Of a DNA stretch of 64,000 bases, positions 25,205 to 34,930 are shown in pieces; position 1 is the stretch's first letter, and the number at the start of each line of letters is the position of its first letter. The DNA is taken from NCBI RefSeq assembly GCF_047729875.1, contig NZ_CP159826.1, positions 868,001 through 932,000 on the forward strand, given 5' to 3'. The translations under genes and the position numbers were made by a program. The notes below the pieces were generated by a model. The model saw only the letters and a list, made by a program, of their open reading frames with translations. It made no database searches and had not been told where the DNA came from. This DNA comes from Marimicrobium sp913061115. Its GTDB lineage: Bacteria > Pseudomonadota > Gammaproteobacteria > Pseudomonadales > Halieaceae.

Positions 25205-27267
25205 AACTTCTTGAAAGGATACAATTTTTCGTGAAAGCAACAACTCGGTTCTACCCTTTGACTGCGATTGTATTGCTGCTTGGTCTAATGCTGGGTAGCG
25301 GATCACTGCAGGCACAGGATTATACGATCAACCTGAAAGATACGGATATTCGAGAGCTCATACAATTTGTCTCTGATGCGACCGGCACCACCATCGTAGT
25401 AGACCCTGTGGTTAAGGGTAAGGTCAGAGTGATCTCCTCCAAACCGGTATCGGCAAACGAACTGTATGAACTGTTTTTGTCGGTTTTGGATGTTCACGGA
25501 TACACCGCCGTGCGTTCCGGTGACATAGTGCGTGTGATACCCAGTAAGGATGCTCGTTCCGCGCCGCTTGATGTGAGTGACGATAGATCCAGCATGACTT
25601 CGGATGAGTATATGACGCAAGTTATTCGGCTGGAGAATATTTCAGCGGCCAAGCTTATCCCCGTTTTGAGACCCTTGGTACCGCAACAGGCGCATATGGC
25701 GGCTTATGCGCCGAGCAATGCGATTATCATTTCGGATGTCTCGGCCAATATTGACAAGATCAGAGACATCATCGAGCGCATGGATAAGTCTGCCGTGCAG
25801 AAGACGGATATTATCAAGCTGCGTTATGCCGTGGCGGAAGACGTTGTGAGGATGCTTGATCAGCTTAACAAGTCGGCGGCTAAGCAGACCGGTGGTGAGC
25901 AAGAGACACTGCTGGTCGCTGATGCGCGCACCAACAGCGTCCTAGTTAGCGGTGATGAGTTAGAGCGAGCAAGACTGCGAAAATTGGTGAATCATCTAGA
26001 TACTCCCCTTGAGCAAAGCGGCAATGTGAAGGTTATTTATCTGCAATACTCTGAGGCTAAGGACCTTGCCGAAGTTCTGACCCGAGTGATGAAAAATATC
26101 AGTCAGTTGGACACCGCCGAGGGAGCGCAAGCAAAAAGCAGAAGTAGCAATACCGCGACCATAGAGGCAGATGAAGACACCAATGCTCTCATTATCACCG
26201 CCGATGCGGACGAGATGGCATCTCTGGAGGCGGTTATTCAACGCTTGGATATTCGGCGGGCTCAGGTGCTGGTGGAAGCCATTATCGTAGAAATGCAAGT
26301 GACTGACGGCCAAGAATTGGGATTACAATGGTTGTTTGCCGATAACGATGGTGTGTTTGGCAGTAATATTACTCGAAACGATGCACGGCTGGGGAGTATC
26401 GCGGGCTCACAGCTATCAGACGATGGTGGGGATACGCCAGACGGTGTTGATTTAGGCGGTTTGGCTGCTGCTTTGGCTGGAGCGGGGGGAGTGTCCCTTG
26501 GTTGGGCTCAATTGGATAGCATGGGTTTATCCATGACCGTCATTCTCAATGCACTTAATGAAACGGCAAATACGAATATTCTGTCCACACCCAGTATACT
26601 GACTCTGGATAATCAGGAGGCTTATATTACGGTAGGCGAGCAGGTGCCCTTCGTGACCGGTTCGTTCACCAATACCGGTGCTGGGGGCGATGGTGCGCAG
26701 AATCCTTTTCAGACGATCGAGCGAGAGAATGTCGGTATTACCCTAACGGTGACGCCGCACATCAATGACGGTGATTCGGTGGTGCTTGATATTATGCAAG
26801 AGGTCTCCAGTATTTCTAAAACCACGGTCGCGGCATCGGATGTGATCACTAATGAACGTAAAATCCAGACTAAGGTGTTGGCACTAGACGGTCAGGTAAT
26901 TGTACTGGGTGGCCTAATCAAGGACGAGGTACAGGACGCGCAACAAAAAGTGCCTTTACTGGGTGATATTCCCTATCTGGGTAGATTGTTCCGCAGCGAT
27001 GCAGAGGTGGTAAGAAAATCAAATTTGATGGTGTTTATACGCACGACGATCATTCGCGACGACAAGCAGTTGGTGGGTGCCAGCGCGGAGAAATATCGCT
27101 ATATCCGCGATCAACAGGCGCTGCGCAAGGAAAAAGGATTGTTGTATTTGGGCGATGCGAACCTGCCAGTGTTGTCAGAGTGGGAAGCGCAAATGCAGCA
27201 GCTGGATGCCATCAAGGCGAGCGCCAATGCACCGGGTGCGCCCGCATCGCCGGTAGATGGCCGGTGA
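25201..27267 (+). CDS. gspD: type II secretion system secretin GspD
   Basis: 688 residues, forming the outer-membrane secretin ring. Signal peptide with the hydrophobic stretch TAIVLLLGLMLGSGSLQAQ. N0 domain YTINLKDTDIRELIQFVSDA. Three KH-like N domains follow (VIRLENISAAKLIPVLRPL; DIIKLRYAVAEDVVRML; VKVIYLQYSEAKDLAEVL). The C-terminal secretin core includes ILSTPSILTLDNQEAYITVG, VGITLTVTPHIN and VPLLGDIPYLGRLFR. GTG start overlapping gspC. A C-terminal extension after the core probably serves as pilotin (S-domain) contact. Confidence 0.96.
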   Translation: MKLLERIQFFVKATTRFYPLTAIVLLLGLMLGSGSLQAQDYTINLKDTDIRELIQFVSDATGTTIVVDPVVKGKVRVISSKPVSANELYELFLSVLDVHGYTAVRSGDIVRVIPSKDARSAPLDVSDDRSSMTSDEYMTQVIRLENISAAKLIPVLRPLVPQQAHMAAYAPSNAIIISDVSANIDKIRDIIERMDKSAVQKTDIIKLRYAVAEDVVRMLDQLNKSAAKQTGGEQETLLVADARTNSVLVSGDELERARLRKLVNHLDTPLEQSGNVKVIYLQYSEAKDLAEVLTRVMKNISQLDTAEGAQAKSRSSNTATIEADEDTNALIITADADEMASLEAVIQRLDIRRAQVLVEAIIVEMQVTDGQELGLQWLFADNDGVFGSNITRNDARLGSIAGSQLSDDGGDTPDGVDLGGLAAALAGAGGVSLGWAQLDSMGLSMTVILNALNETANTNILSTPSILTLDNQEAYITVGEQVPFVTGSFTNTGAGGDGAQNPFQTIERENVGITLTVTPHINDGDSVVLDIMQEVSSISKTTVAASDVITNERKIQTKVLALDGQVIVLGGLIKDEVQDAQQKVPLLGDIPYLGRLFRSDAEVVRKSNLMVFIRTTIIRDDKQLVGASAEKYRYIRDQQALRKEKGLLYLGDANLPVLSEWEAQMQQLDAIKASANAPGAPASPVDGR

Positions 27268-28796
27268 ATACGAATACGCAGGTTGAACAGCCGTCCGCGG
27301 ATGTACCCATAGCCAATGTTGCAGTAGCCCCCGGCCTGCCGTTTACGTTTGCTCAGCAGTACAGAGTATTGTTGGATGCAGCCGAAGACGGTTCTCCCTT
27401 GGTGGTGCATAACGGACAGCCACCGGTGCTGGTGTTGAGCGAGTTGCGTCGTATTCTGGGTGGGTCCTTTGCACTTAAGGACGTGTCAGAGAGTGATTTC
27501 AAGCGGCGCCTGACGCTGGCTTACCAGCGCAACAACAATGAAGCCGTGCAGATGGCCGAAGACATCGGAGCCGACGTTGATCTTAGTCGCCTGGCAGATG
27601 CCATTCCTGATTCCAGCGATCTCATGGACACGGAAGATGATGCCCCCATCATCCGGCTGATTAACGCCATATTGTCGCAAGCCGTGCGTGAGAAAGCTTC
27701 GGATATTCACGTTGAAACGTTCGAAGACCGGCTGAGTGTGCGTTATCGTATCGACGGGGTTTTGGCGGAAGTGCTGTCGCCAAAGCGCATGCTGGCGCCT
27801 TTGCTGGTGTCGCGGTTGAAAGTGATGGCGAGGCTGGATATAGCCGAGAAGCGTATACCTCAGGACGGCAGAATTTCAGTGAAGATAGCGGGCCACTCGG
27901 TGGACATCCGTATGTCGACGATACCTTCTGCTCACGGCGAGCGGGTGGTGTTGCGATTGTTGGATACGGCGGCTGGGCAATTAGAGTTGACGCAGCTGGC
28001 CATGAATACTCAGGTTCTTACCGCGTATAAAAAGCACCTACACAGCCCCCACGGCATCATATTGGTAACAGGCCCTACCGGTTCGGGCAAAACGACGACC
28101 TTGTATGCCGGGCTTGGTGATATCAATGAGACTTCACGTAATATTCTTACCATTGAAGATCCTGTCGAATATATGCTGCCGGGCATCGGTCAAACACAGG
28201 TTAACACCAAGGTTGATATGACCTTTGCGCGTGGATTGAGAGCAATTTTGCGTCAGGATCCAGATGTGGTGATGGTGGGTGAGATTCGTGATCGGGAGAC
28301 CGCAGAAATCGCGGTGCAGGCTTCCCTTACTGGCCATCTTGTGTTGTCTACATTGCACACCAATACGGCCATAGGCGCGATCACCCGCCTCAAGGATATG
28401 GGCATCGAACCGTTCTTGTTGTCATCCAGTCTGTTAGCAGTGATGTCTCAGCGTCTTGTACGCTTGCTGTGCGTCGATTGTAAGGAGGCCGCTGAGCTAA
28501 ACCCCGCGGAGCGGGAATTGTTGCGCATTGCGCCTGCTGAAGATCACCAGAGCGTCTGTCAGGCCAAGGGTTGCGAGAGCTGTAAATACACCGGTTATCG
28601 TGGGCGTACGGGTATTTATGAAATAATTGAGATCGATGATGCCATGCGTCAAATGATCTACGGTGGCGCCAATGAGCAGGATATTTTGCATCTGGCACGC
28701 CAGCATTACCCGGGAATAGAGACCGATGGTCGGCGCCGGATAATGGCGGGTGAAACCAGTATTGAGGAAGTCATGCGTGTGACTTCCATCGTCTGA
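27264..28796 (+). CDS. gspE: type II secretion ATPase GspE
   Basis: 510 residues from a GTG at 27264 that overlaps the gspD TGA; the frame opens farther upstream but that part lies inside gspD. It is a hexameric cytoplasmic ATPase driving pseudopilus assembly. Walker A is GPTGSGKTTTLY. The Asp box lies around TIEDPVEYMLPGIGQTQVN. Walker B is DPDVVMVGEIRD and the His box GHLVLSTLHTN. The four-cysteine zinc module is present (CVDC, then CESC). An N1E domain precedes these. Confidence 0.96.
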   Translation: MNTNTQVEQPSADVPIANVAVAPGLPFTFAQQYRVLLDAAEDGSPLVVHNGQPPVLVLSELRRILGGSFALKDVSESDFKRRLTLAYQRNNNEAVQMAEDIGADVDLSRLADAIPDSSDLMDTEDDAPIIRLINAILSQAVREKASDIHVETFEDRLSVRYRIDGVLAEVLSPKRMLAPLLVSRLKVMARLDIAEKRIPQDGRISVKIAGHSVDIRMSTIPSAHGERVVLRLLDTAAGQLELTQLAMNTQVLTAYKKHLHSPHGIILVTGPTGSGKTTTLYAGLGDINETSRNILTIEDPVEYMLPGIGQTQVNTKVDMTFARGLRAILRQDPDVVMVGEIRDRETAEIAVQASLTGHLVLSTLHTNTAIGAITRLKDMGIEPFLLSSSLLAVMSQRLVRLLCVDCKEAAELNPAERELLRIAPAEDHQSVCQAKGCESCKYTGYRGRTGIYEIIEIDDAMRQMIYGGANEQDILHLARQHYPGIETDGRRRIMAGETSIEEVMRVTSIV

Positions 28797-28813
28797 TCTG
28801 CGCAGGCTGAATT

Positions 28814-30037
28814 GTGACCGCATATCGCTATCAAGCGCTTAACGCCGCGGGAAAGCTCATCAAGGGTGTGCTCGAAGGAGATTCCGAGCGTCAGGTTCGC
28901 TCGCAGTTGCGTGGCCAGGATATGCGACCGGTGGAGGTCGCCGAGGCCAACAACACGGCGGAGTCCGGCAAGCCCGGATGGGACCTCTCACTCTATTTTT
29001 CCCGTATCAGTGTCGGTGACCTTGCGCTGATTACCCGTCAGTTGGCCACGCTGGTGGAGGCTAACCTGCCACTGGATGAGGCGCTTCAAGCCGCAGCCGA
29101 GCAAAGCCGCAGCAGTCGCATCAAAGGCATGTTGTTGCAGGTGCGTTCTAGGGTTGCCGAGGGACACACACTGGCCTATGCGATGGCCGAGTTTCCCAGT
29201 GTGTTCAATGAAATGTACCGTGCCATGGTAAATGCTGGCGAACACGCGGGCTATTTGGGGCCGGTGTTGCAGCAGTTGGCGGATTACACGGAGCAGCGTC
29301 AATATACCGGCCAGAAGCTAAAGATGGCGATGATCTACCCGTTTATTCTCGTTGGGGTGGCGATTGCAGTGGTGCTTTTATTGCTTATTTTTGTCGTGCC
29401 CGAGCTGGTGGGTATCTTTGCTCACAGTAATCGAGAATTGCCTGCGCTGACGCGTGGTCTTATTGCTACCAGTGATTTTTTTCAGCAGTACGGTCTCTGG
29501 CTGGTGCTGGGGGTATGCGCGCTGTTCTTTATACTGCGACATTTGTTGCGCGATCCGGGACGCAAAAAACGCTGGCATAGTGTACTACTTCGGATACCCG
29601 GTGTGTCGCGGGTGTTGATCTCTATGGATACTGCACGTTTTGCTTCAACACTCAGTATCCTCATGGCCAGCGGTGTGCCTCTGCTCGAATCCCTGCGTAT
29701 TGCCGGACAAGTGTTAACCAACCTGGTACTGCGCGAAGACAGCGAGGCGGTGTCAGAGCACGTCCAGGAGGGCGCTAGTTTGAATCGCGCGTTGCGTGAA
29801 AGTGGCCGCTTCCCTCCTATGATGGTGCACATGGTGGCCAGTGGTGAGGCCAGCGGTGAGCTGGAAACCATGCTTGAACGTTCAGCGACCAACCAGGAGC
29901 GAGAGCTGGAAATGACACTCGGTACCCTGATGAGTTTGATTGAACCACTGATGGTAGTGTTCATGGGGGGGATGGTTTTGACGATCGTCCTCGCTATCCT
30001 GTTGCCCATATTCGATCTTAATACAATGGTGAACTAA
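28814..30037 (+). CDS. gspF: type II secretion inner-membrane platform protein GspF
   Basis: 407 residues, a polytopic assembly-platform protein. Begins TAYRYQALNAAGKLIKGVLE, the standard opening. Two repeated cytoplasmic domains (LITRQLATLVEANLPLDEAL; FASTLSILMASGVPLLESL) alternate with three membrane helices, the first near AMIYPFILVGVAIAVVLLL and the last in the C-terminal MVVFMGGMVLTIVLAILLPI. Starts at GTG 28814, 17 bp after gspE. Confidence 0.95.
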   Translation: MTAYRYQALNAAGKLIKGVLEGDSERQVRSQLRGQDMRPVEVAEANNTAESGKPGWDLSLYFSRISVGDLALITRQLATLVEANLPLDEALQAAAEQSRSSRIKGMLLQVRSRVAEGHTLAYAMAEFPSVFNEMYRAMVNAGEHAGYLGPVLQQLADYTEQRQYTGQKLKMAMIYPFILVGVAIAVVLLLLIFVVPELVGIFAHSNRELPALTRGLIATSDFFQQYGLWLVLGVCALFFILRHLLRDPGRKKRWHSVLLRIPGVSRVLISMDTARFASTLSILMASGVPLLESLRIAGQVLTNLVLREDSEAVSEHVQEGASLNRALRESGRFPPMMVHMVASGEASGELETMLERSATNQERELEMTLGTLMSLIEPLMVVFMGGMVLTIVLAILLPIFDLNTMVN

Positions 30038-30040
30038 ACG

Positions 30041-30475
30041 ATGAAAGCAAAACGTAATGCGGGATTTTCTCTAGTAGAGATTTTGGTGGTGCTGGTCATT
30101 ATGGGGCTGCTGATCAGTGTGGTTGCGCCCACGGTACTTAACCGTGCTGACGATGCCAGAGTGCAGAAAGCGCAGGCTGATTTTAAGGCAATAGAGACTT
30201 CGCTGAAAATCTATCGGCTGGATAATTACGTGTATCCTACCACTGAGCAGGGGCTACAGGCACTGGTAGAGCCCAGCACCCTTGACCCAGAACCGCGAAA
30301 TTTTAAAGCCGGGGGCTATCTCGAAGAGCTGCCGATTGATCCCTGGGGACGCCCCTATCTCTACCTAAGTCCGGGTGAGAACAATGAGGTTGATATCTAT
30401 TCACTGGGCGCGGATGGCTTGTCGGGTGGTGAAGGTCAGCGTGCCGACATTGGCAATTGGAAAGAAGAGGGCTGA
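30041..30475 (+). CDS. gspG: major pseudopilin GspG
   Basis: 144 residues. Short leader ending in GFSLVEILVVLVIMGLLISV (Glu at +5), a prepilin peptidase substrate. Conserved YRLDNYVYPTTEQGLQALVE and the calcium-binding C-terminal loop (IDPWGRPYLYLSPGENNEVD, ending LGADGLSGGEGQRADIGNW) identify the major pseudopilin. Three bases after gspF. Confidence 0.97.
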   Translation: MKAKRNAGFSLVEILVVLVIMGLLISVVAPTVLNRADDARVQKAQADFKAIETSLKIYRLDNYVYPTTEQGLQALVEPSTLDPEPRNFKAGGYLEELPIDPWGRPYLYLSPGENNEVDIYSLGADGLSGGEGQRADIGNWKEEG

Positions 30476-30481
30476 TTTTTC

Positions 30482-31093
30482 ATGGGTAACCGCTCCGTGG
30501 CGACAACCGGCCCACCGGTATTTGCCACGGTGCTGAGGCGCCAGCGAGGTTTTAGTCTGCTGGAGTTGCTGGTAGCGCTGATTGTTGTGGTGTTATTCAC
30601 CTCCCTTGCAAACCTGACTGTCAACTCAGGAGGGCAGGATATTCAGCTACAAAGCACGGTGTACAACCTCGCAGATGTGGCAGGCTACGCGCTGGATGAA
30701 GCCCAGATGACCGGCGTCGACTATGGTCTCCTGTTACGGGAAGATCAGGAGGCGGGGGAGACAATTTATAGCTATCAATGGCTGGAGCTCAGTCTCGATG
30801 GCTGGGGCGCACCGATCAGCGGTAAGGAACTGTTTGCGGAGCAACGACTGCCTCCGGGTATCGCGCTTGAGCTGGAGCTTGAGGATGCGCCGTTCGTTGA
30901 GTTGTCGCCGGATGATGATGGCGAGGCGGAGATTATCAGCCCTCAGGTGGTTTTTTATGCCAGCGGTGAGGCAACCGTAGGTACGATCAATGTGTTTCAA
31001 GTGGAAGATGGTGAATTACTGTGGCGCATCGAATGGGACCTGTTTGGCCGTTTCGATGTGCTGCGGCGGGGTGAGGCGGAGGAGGAATACTAG
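30482..31093 (+). CDS. gspH: minor pseudopilin GspH
   Basis: 203 residues with a rather long leader ending in GFSLLELLVALIVVVLFTSLA. The remainder is beta-rich and weakly conserved, as usual for GspH. Assignment rests on the prepilin motif and the position between gspG and gspI. Its stop overlaps the gspI start by one base (TAGTG). Confidence 0.9.
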   Translation: MGNRSVATTGPPVFATVLRRQRGFSLLELLVALIVVVLFTSLANLTVNSGGQDIQLQSTVYNLADVAGYALDEAQMTGVDYGLLLREDQEAGETIYSYQWLELSLDGWGAPISGKELFAEQRLPPGIALELELEDAPFVELSPDDDGEAEIISPQVVFYASGEATVGTINVFQVEDGELLWRIEWDLFGRFDVLRRGEAEEEY

Positions 31094-31512
31094 TGCGCTC
31101 CAGGGGTTTTACGCTGGTGGAAGTGATGGTTGCCCTGGCGATTGTCGCCATCGCTTTGCCTGCACTGTTGATGTCGCTTTATCAGCAGATAGACGATACC
31201 GCCTACTTGCGTGATAAGACCCTCGCTTACATGGTGGCCGAGAATAAACTGGCAGAGATCCGGCTTGTGATCGGCTCGACACGCAATCTTTCTGCGGGCA
31301 AAGATAGTGGCCTCGCGTCAATGGCAGATCGGGATTGGTATTGGTGGGTGGAAACTAAAGCAACAGAGGTGGAAAAATTTTTCCGCGTTGATATCACCGT
31401 CTCGCTCGACGAGGAGCAGCAAGAACAGCCACTGTACACGCTGAGCGCCTTTATGTCAGGCGACCTAGAGACAGACGCTGAGGGCGACCTTCCGGATGAG
31501 CGTGATGGTTAA
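31093..31512 (+). CDS. gspI: minor pseudopilin GspI
   Basis: 139 residues starting at GTG 31093. N-terminus GFTLVEVMVALAIVAIALPAL is characteristic. The next stretch, LAYMVAENKLAEIRL, corresponds to the GspI signature 'AxxxAxNxLxE'. It would form the tip complex with GspJ and GspK. Overlaps gspJ by 17 bp. Confidence 0.93.
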   Translation: MRSRGFTLVEVMVALAIVAIALPALLMSLYQQIDDTAYLRDKTLAYMVAENKLAEIRLVIGSTRNLSAGKDSGLASMADRDWYWWVETKATEVEKFFRVDITVSLDEEQQEQPLYTLSAFMSGDLETDAEGDLPDERDG

Positions 31513-32158
31513 AAAACCGGCAGAGGGTTTTACGCTTTTGGAGGTGTTGATTGCAATGGCCATTACGGCTTTTGTGGCTCTAATCGCCACCACCAGTTTG
31601 TCTAGGGTGCTAGACGGTGTGGAAAGTCTGCGCGCATCTGCAGACCGAACCTATGAAGTCAACCGCGCCTGGATGATTATTTCGCGGGATCTGCGCCACT
31701 TTGTTGAGCGGCCTGTGCGCGACGAATTTGGAGAGATTGAGCCAGCCCTTCTCGGAGGGCCGCTGGCACGCTTTGCACTGAGTTTTACTCGGGCGGGCTG
31801 GCATAATCCCAATGCTCACCCGCGCAGTAACCTGCAACGCGTTAATTATCGTCTTGAAGATGAAGCCCTGTGGCGAGACAGCTATCCGGTATTGGATCGG
31901 GCATCTGATACTGAGCCTTACAGCGTGCTGTTGCTGGACGGCGTAGAAGATATGCAGCTGGCCTTCCTGGGTTCACTGGAGGCTGTGCAGACCCAGTCTG
32001 GCAGTGCTGCGCTGGATACGAGCAATTGGGCGGAAAATTGGGTGGTTGATGCCGGTGTGCCGGATGCTGAGCTAAATAGTCCGGTTGGCGTTGAAATCAG
32101 TCTGCAGCTGCAGGGCTGGGGCGAGATGAGGCGGTTGTATGCATTGCTTCCGCTCTAG
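31496..32158 (+). CDS. gspJ: minor pseudopilin GspJ
   Basis: 220 residues. Prepilin motif GFTLLEVLIAMAITAFVALI. The conserved RAWMIISRDLRHFVERPVRD region is present, as is the late LLLDGVEDMQLAFLG. The ATG at 31496 overlaps gspI; an internal ATG at 31505 is also possible and would give a more usual short leader. Confidence 0.93.
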   Translation: MSVMVKKPAEGFTLLEVLIAMAITAFVALIATTSLSRVLDGVESLRASADRTYEVNRAWMIISRDLRHFVERPVRDEFGEIEPALLGGPLARFALSFTRAGWHNPNAHPRSNLQRVNYRLEDEALWRDSYPVLDRASDTEPYSVLLLDGVEDMQLAFLGSLEAVQTQSGSAALDTSNWAENWVVDAGVPDAELNSPVGVEISLQLQGWGEMRRLYALLPL

Positions 32159-33194
32159 ATCCATAGCGCCTGCTGCTCGTCAGCACGGTGCCGCCCTGAT
32201 TTTTGCCATGCTGGTCTTTGCGCTGGCCACGGCATTGGTTGTGGCTATGAAAGGCGAGTTTGAGCGTTTCTATCAACGCAGTAGCAATATTCTGTTGGAT
32301 GGACAGGCCCAGGCCTATCTGCGGGGCGCAGAGGATCTTGCTGGGATATTGCTTCTAACCGACTACGACATGGATAAAAATACGGGGCTGCTGCGAGACG
32401 ATTTGAATGAGATATGGTGGACCAAACCGGGTGATCCTCCGCCCACCTATGCGCTTGATGGAACTGGATGGATGTCCGGTTCGTTGGAGGATTTGCAGGG
32501 ACGGTTCAATCTAAATACGCTGTCAACAAGGGTGGCTAGCGAGGCAACAGCTGGATCAAAAAAGCGGTTTACCGCATCGCAAGAGCAGTTTATTCGATTA
32601 TTACAGGCACTGGGTGATCCTGCTATGAGTGAGCAGGAGGCAATCACCATTACCGAGTCTATAAGTGATTGGCTCGATGCCGATCGGGAGGCTTCTTTGG
32701 ACGGGGCAGAGGACGACTATTATTCTGGGCAGACGCCGGCGTATCGCACTGCCAATCGCAGTATGTCCAGTGTCAGTGAATTGCGTGCTGTTGCCTATAT
32801 GACGCCCGAGATCTACCGGACGCTATTGCCCTGGGTCACAGTTTGGCCCGAGCAGCCGGCAACCCTGAATATACACACGGCGCCTGCGACGGTATTGCGC
32901 AGCATTAATGCTAAAGGGATTCTCAGCCCACTCACCGAAGCGGAAGGAGAGTCGCTTGTGCAGTATCGCGAGGACACAGGGTTCGAGGATAAGACCGATT
33001 TTCAAGCCAACCCGGTATTTGACGGGAAGAGGGATAATATGAAAGAGGTTGCGGCGCTGCTGGGAGAAAATAGCGCTTACTTTCTACTGCGGGCGGAGGT
33101 GGAGGTTGCCGGCAGGAACATGCGCTTGTACAGTGTGTTAAATCGCAGCAACCGTAATATTGCTACTATCGCTAGAGCGAGTGGTAGTCTGTAG
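32139..33194 (+). CDS. gspK: minor pseudopilin GspK
   Basis: 351 residues, the large tip pseudopilin. The N-terminal helix is HGAALIFAMLVFALATALVV; there is no Glu at +5, as usual for GspK. The core contains LEDLQGRFNLNTL and SISDWLDADREAS, then the SAM-like helices (TLNIHTAPATVLRSI). Overlaps the 3' end of gspJ by 20 bp. Confidence 0.94.
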   Translation: MHCFRSRSIAPAARQHGAALIFAMLVFALATALVVAMKGEFERFYQRSSNILLDGQAQAYLRGAEDLAGILLLTDYDMDKNTGLLRDDLNEIWWTKPGDPPPTYALDGTGWMSGSLEDLQGRFNLNTLSTRVASEATAGSKKRFTASQEQFIRLLQALGDPAMSEQEAITITESISDWLDADREASLDGAEDDYYSGQTPAYRTANRSMSSVSELRAVAYMTPEIYRTLLPWVTVWPEQPATLNIHTAPATVLRSINAKGILSPLTEAEGESLVQYREDTGFEDKTDFQANPVFDGKRDNMKEVAALLGENSAYFLLRAEVEVAGRNMRLYSVLNRSNRNIATIARASGSL

Positions 33195-33202
33195 ATGAAC
33201 CA

Positions 33203-34459
33203 TTGCTCAACAGGTCAGAGACATCCGGAGAAGTCCTTAGTGGGGAAGATACAGGTTTGCGCAATATGGCCATAGTACGTTTGGTCGAGGGACGCCTCGC
33301 TTGGTATCCCCCGGGTGCTAGCGCTGAGCCTCAGTGGCTGGACGATGACGCTGCTCGGGAACATCTGCATGCGACGCTAGCCCAGCGGCGGATAAAAGTC
33401 TGTTTTGCGGTGCCAGGTGAGGACGCGCTCCTGCTGATGCTGTCTGTGACGCGTGACGAAAAAAAGCATATCAGTAAATCCTTGCCCTTCATGTTGGAGG
33501 AACAGGTTGCAGCGGATGTCGACACCTTGCACTTTGCCTATAGCCCACTGCAGGAGGATGACTTTGCCGTCGCTATTACAGCAAAGGAGAAAATGGCCCA
33601 GTGGCAGTTATTGCTCGCAGATTTTCCGGGTATCCAGCGGTGGCTGCCGGAGCCGCTGCTGCTGCCATGGCAGCCTGATGAGTGGTGTCTTTTGCTGGAG
33701 GGAGATAGCGTCATTTTTCGCGTTGGCCAGTGTAAGGGATTCACTGCTGAAAAAGAGTTGGTAGGGGTACTGGTACAGGCCATCCTGAGCGAGGTTGGTC
33801 CACCTGCTGCGGTGATTGTTTACGGTATGGATCAGGAGGCCGATACGAATATGCTGCCAGTTGAATTGCGTGAGCGGGTGCAGTGGCGTCACGGCAACCT
33901 GAGCGCAGCGATGCTACTGAGTAAAACCGAAGAGATAAACCTCAACTTCTTATGTGGGGACTTTGCCCCACGTTTGCCGGTCGCTCTGTGGTGGCGACAG
34001 TGGCGTGCAGTTGCGGCCGTGTTAGTCGCAGCATTTGTCCTGCAGTTGGGTGTTGCCTATGCTGAATATCGCAGTCTCTCAGCGCAAAACCTCGCGCTGC
34101 GCAGCGCCGTTCAGGACAGCTATCGCTCGGTGTTTCCCACAGGAGTGGTGGTGGATGCAGAAAAACAGTTACGTCGGCAACTGGATGCTCTGGGAGGAAC
34201 GGGTCAAGGGTCTGGTTTTGTTAGTCTGATGGAACGTGTTGGCGATGCGATTGCCGGGATGCCGGGCACCACGATCGCGAGTATTAACTACAATGACAAG
34301 GGTGGGGAAATGCGCCTTAATATTGTTGCCGCCGATTTTGAAGGTGTGGAGAAGTTGCGTAGTCGAATGAATGAAGCTGGACTAGAAGCGGTGACGGAAA
34401 GCAGTAACACCAAGGGTGATCGTGTCAGCGCACGCTTGCGAGTTAAGGAGAGATCGTGA
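33203..34459 (+). CDS. gspL: type II secretion protein GspL
   Basis: 418 residues from a TTG at 33203, or 397 from an ATG at 33266. The latter begins AIVRLVEGRLAWYPPG, close to where the actin-like fold normally starts, so it is the more natural N-terminus; no strong ribosome site decides. The cytoplasmic actin-like domain docks GspE. A membrane helix lies around residues 275-300 (RAVAAVLVAAFVLQLGVAYA), followed by a periplasmic ferredoxin-like domain. Ends overlapping gspM by 4 bp. Confidence 0.87.
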   Translation: MLNRSETSGEVLSGEDTGLRNMAIVRLVEGRLAWYPPGASAEPQWLDDDAAREHLHATLAQRRIKVCFAVPGEDALLLMLSVTRDEKKHISKSLPFMLEEQVAADVDTLHFAYSPLQEDDFAVAITAKEKMAQWQLLLADFPGIQRWLPEPLLLPWQPDEWCLLLEGDSVIFRVGQCKGFTAEKELVGVLVQAILSEVGPPAAVIVYGMDQEADTNMLPVELRERVQWRHGNLSAAMLLSKTEEINLNFLCGDFAPRLPVALWWRQWRAVAAVLVAAFVLQLGVAYAEYRSLSAQNLALRSAVQDSYRSVFPTGVVVDAEKQLRRQLDALGGTGQGSGFVSLMERVGDAIAGMPGTTIASINYNDKGGEMRLNIVAADFEGVEKLRSRMNEAGLEAVTESSNTKGDRVSARLRVKERS

Positions 34460-34929
34460 AGGAGTGGTTTTCCCAACTGAACCAACGCGAGCAGCTGAGT
34501 CTACTGTTGCTCAGCTTGGCGTTGCTTGTGTACCTGCTTTATATCTTAGTTTTGTCACCGCTGGAGAGCGAGCGAGAGCAACTGATAGCGCAAAATAGCG
34601 CCGTTATCGAATCTCAGGGTCGCGTAGATGCTATGGTGTCGCAGTTGTTGCAGTTGCGGGAGGGGGGCGCCAAGGCCGGTGCAAAGCGCAATCTCACGTC
34701 AGTGATTAACCAGTCCACGTCTCGCCTGCAGTTGCCCGTTATGCGTTTACAACCTAACAGCCGTGGCGAAATTCAGGTGCGTATTGAAAACGCTTCTTTT
34801 AACGATGTATTAAAGTGGCTAAATGAGATGGAATATACCGAGAGTCTGCTGGTGCGTGAGGTCTCCGTGACCCCAGCTGCTTCTGCCGGTCGTATCAACA
34901 TCACAGTGCGAATTGCAGAGGCCGGATAA
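34456..34929 (+). CDS. gspM: type II secretion protein GspM
   Basis: 157 residues, GTG start in a GTGA overlap with gspL. One membrane helix near the N-terminus (LSLLLLSLALLVYLLYILVL), a coiled-coil-like linker, then a ferredoxin-like periplasmic domain (VRIENASFNDVLKWLNEME) that pairs with GspL. Confidence 0.92.
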   Translation: MKEWFSQLNQREQLSLLLLSLALLVYLLYILVLSPLESEREQLIAQNSAVIESQGRVDAMVSQLLQLREGGAKAGAKRNLTSVINQSTSRLQLPVMRLQPNSRGEIQVRIENASFNDVLKWLNEMEYTESLLVREVSVTPAASAGRINITVRIAEAG

Positions 34930-34930
34930 A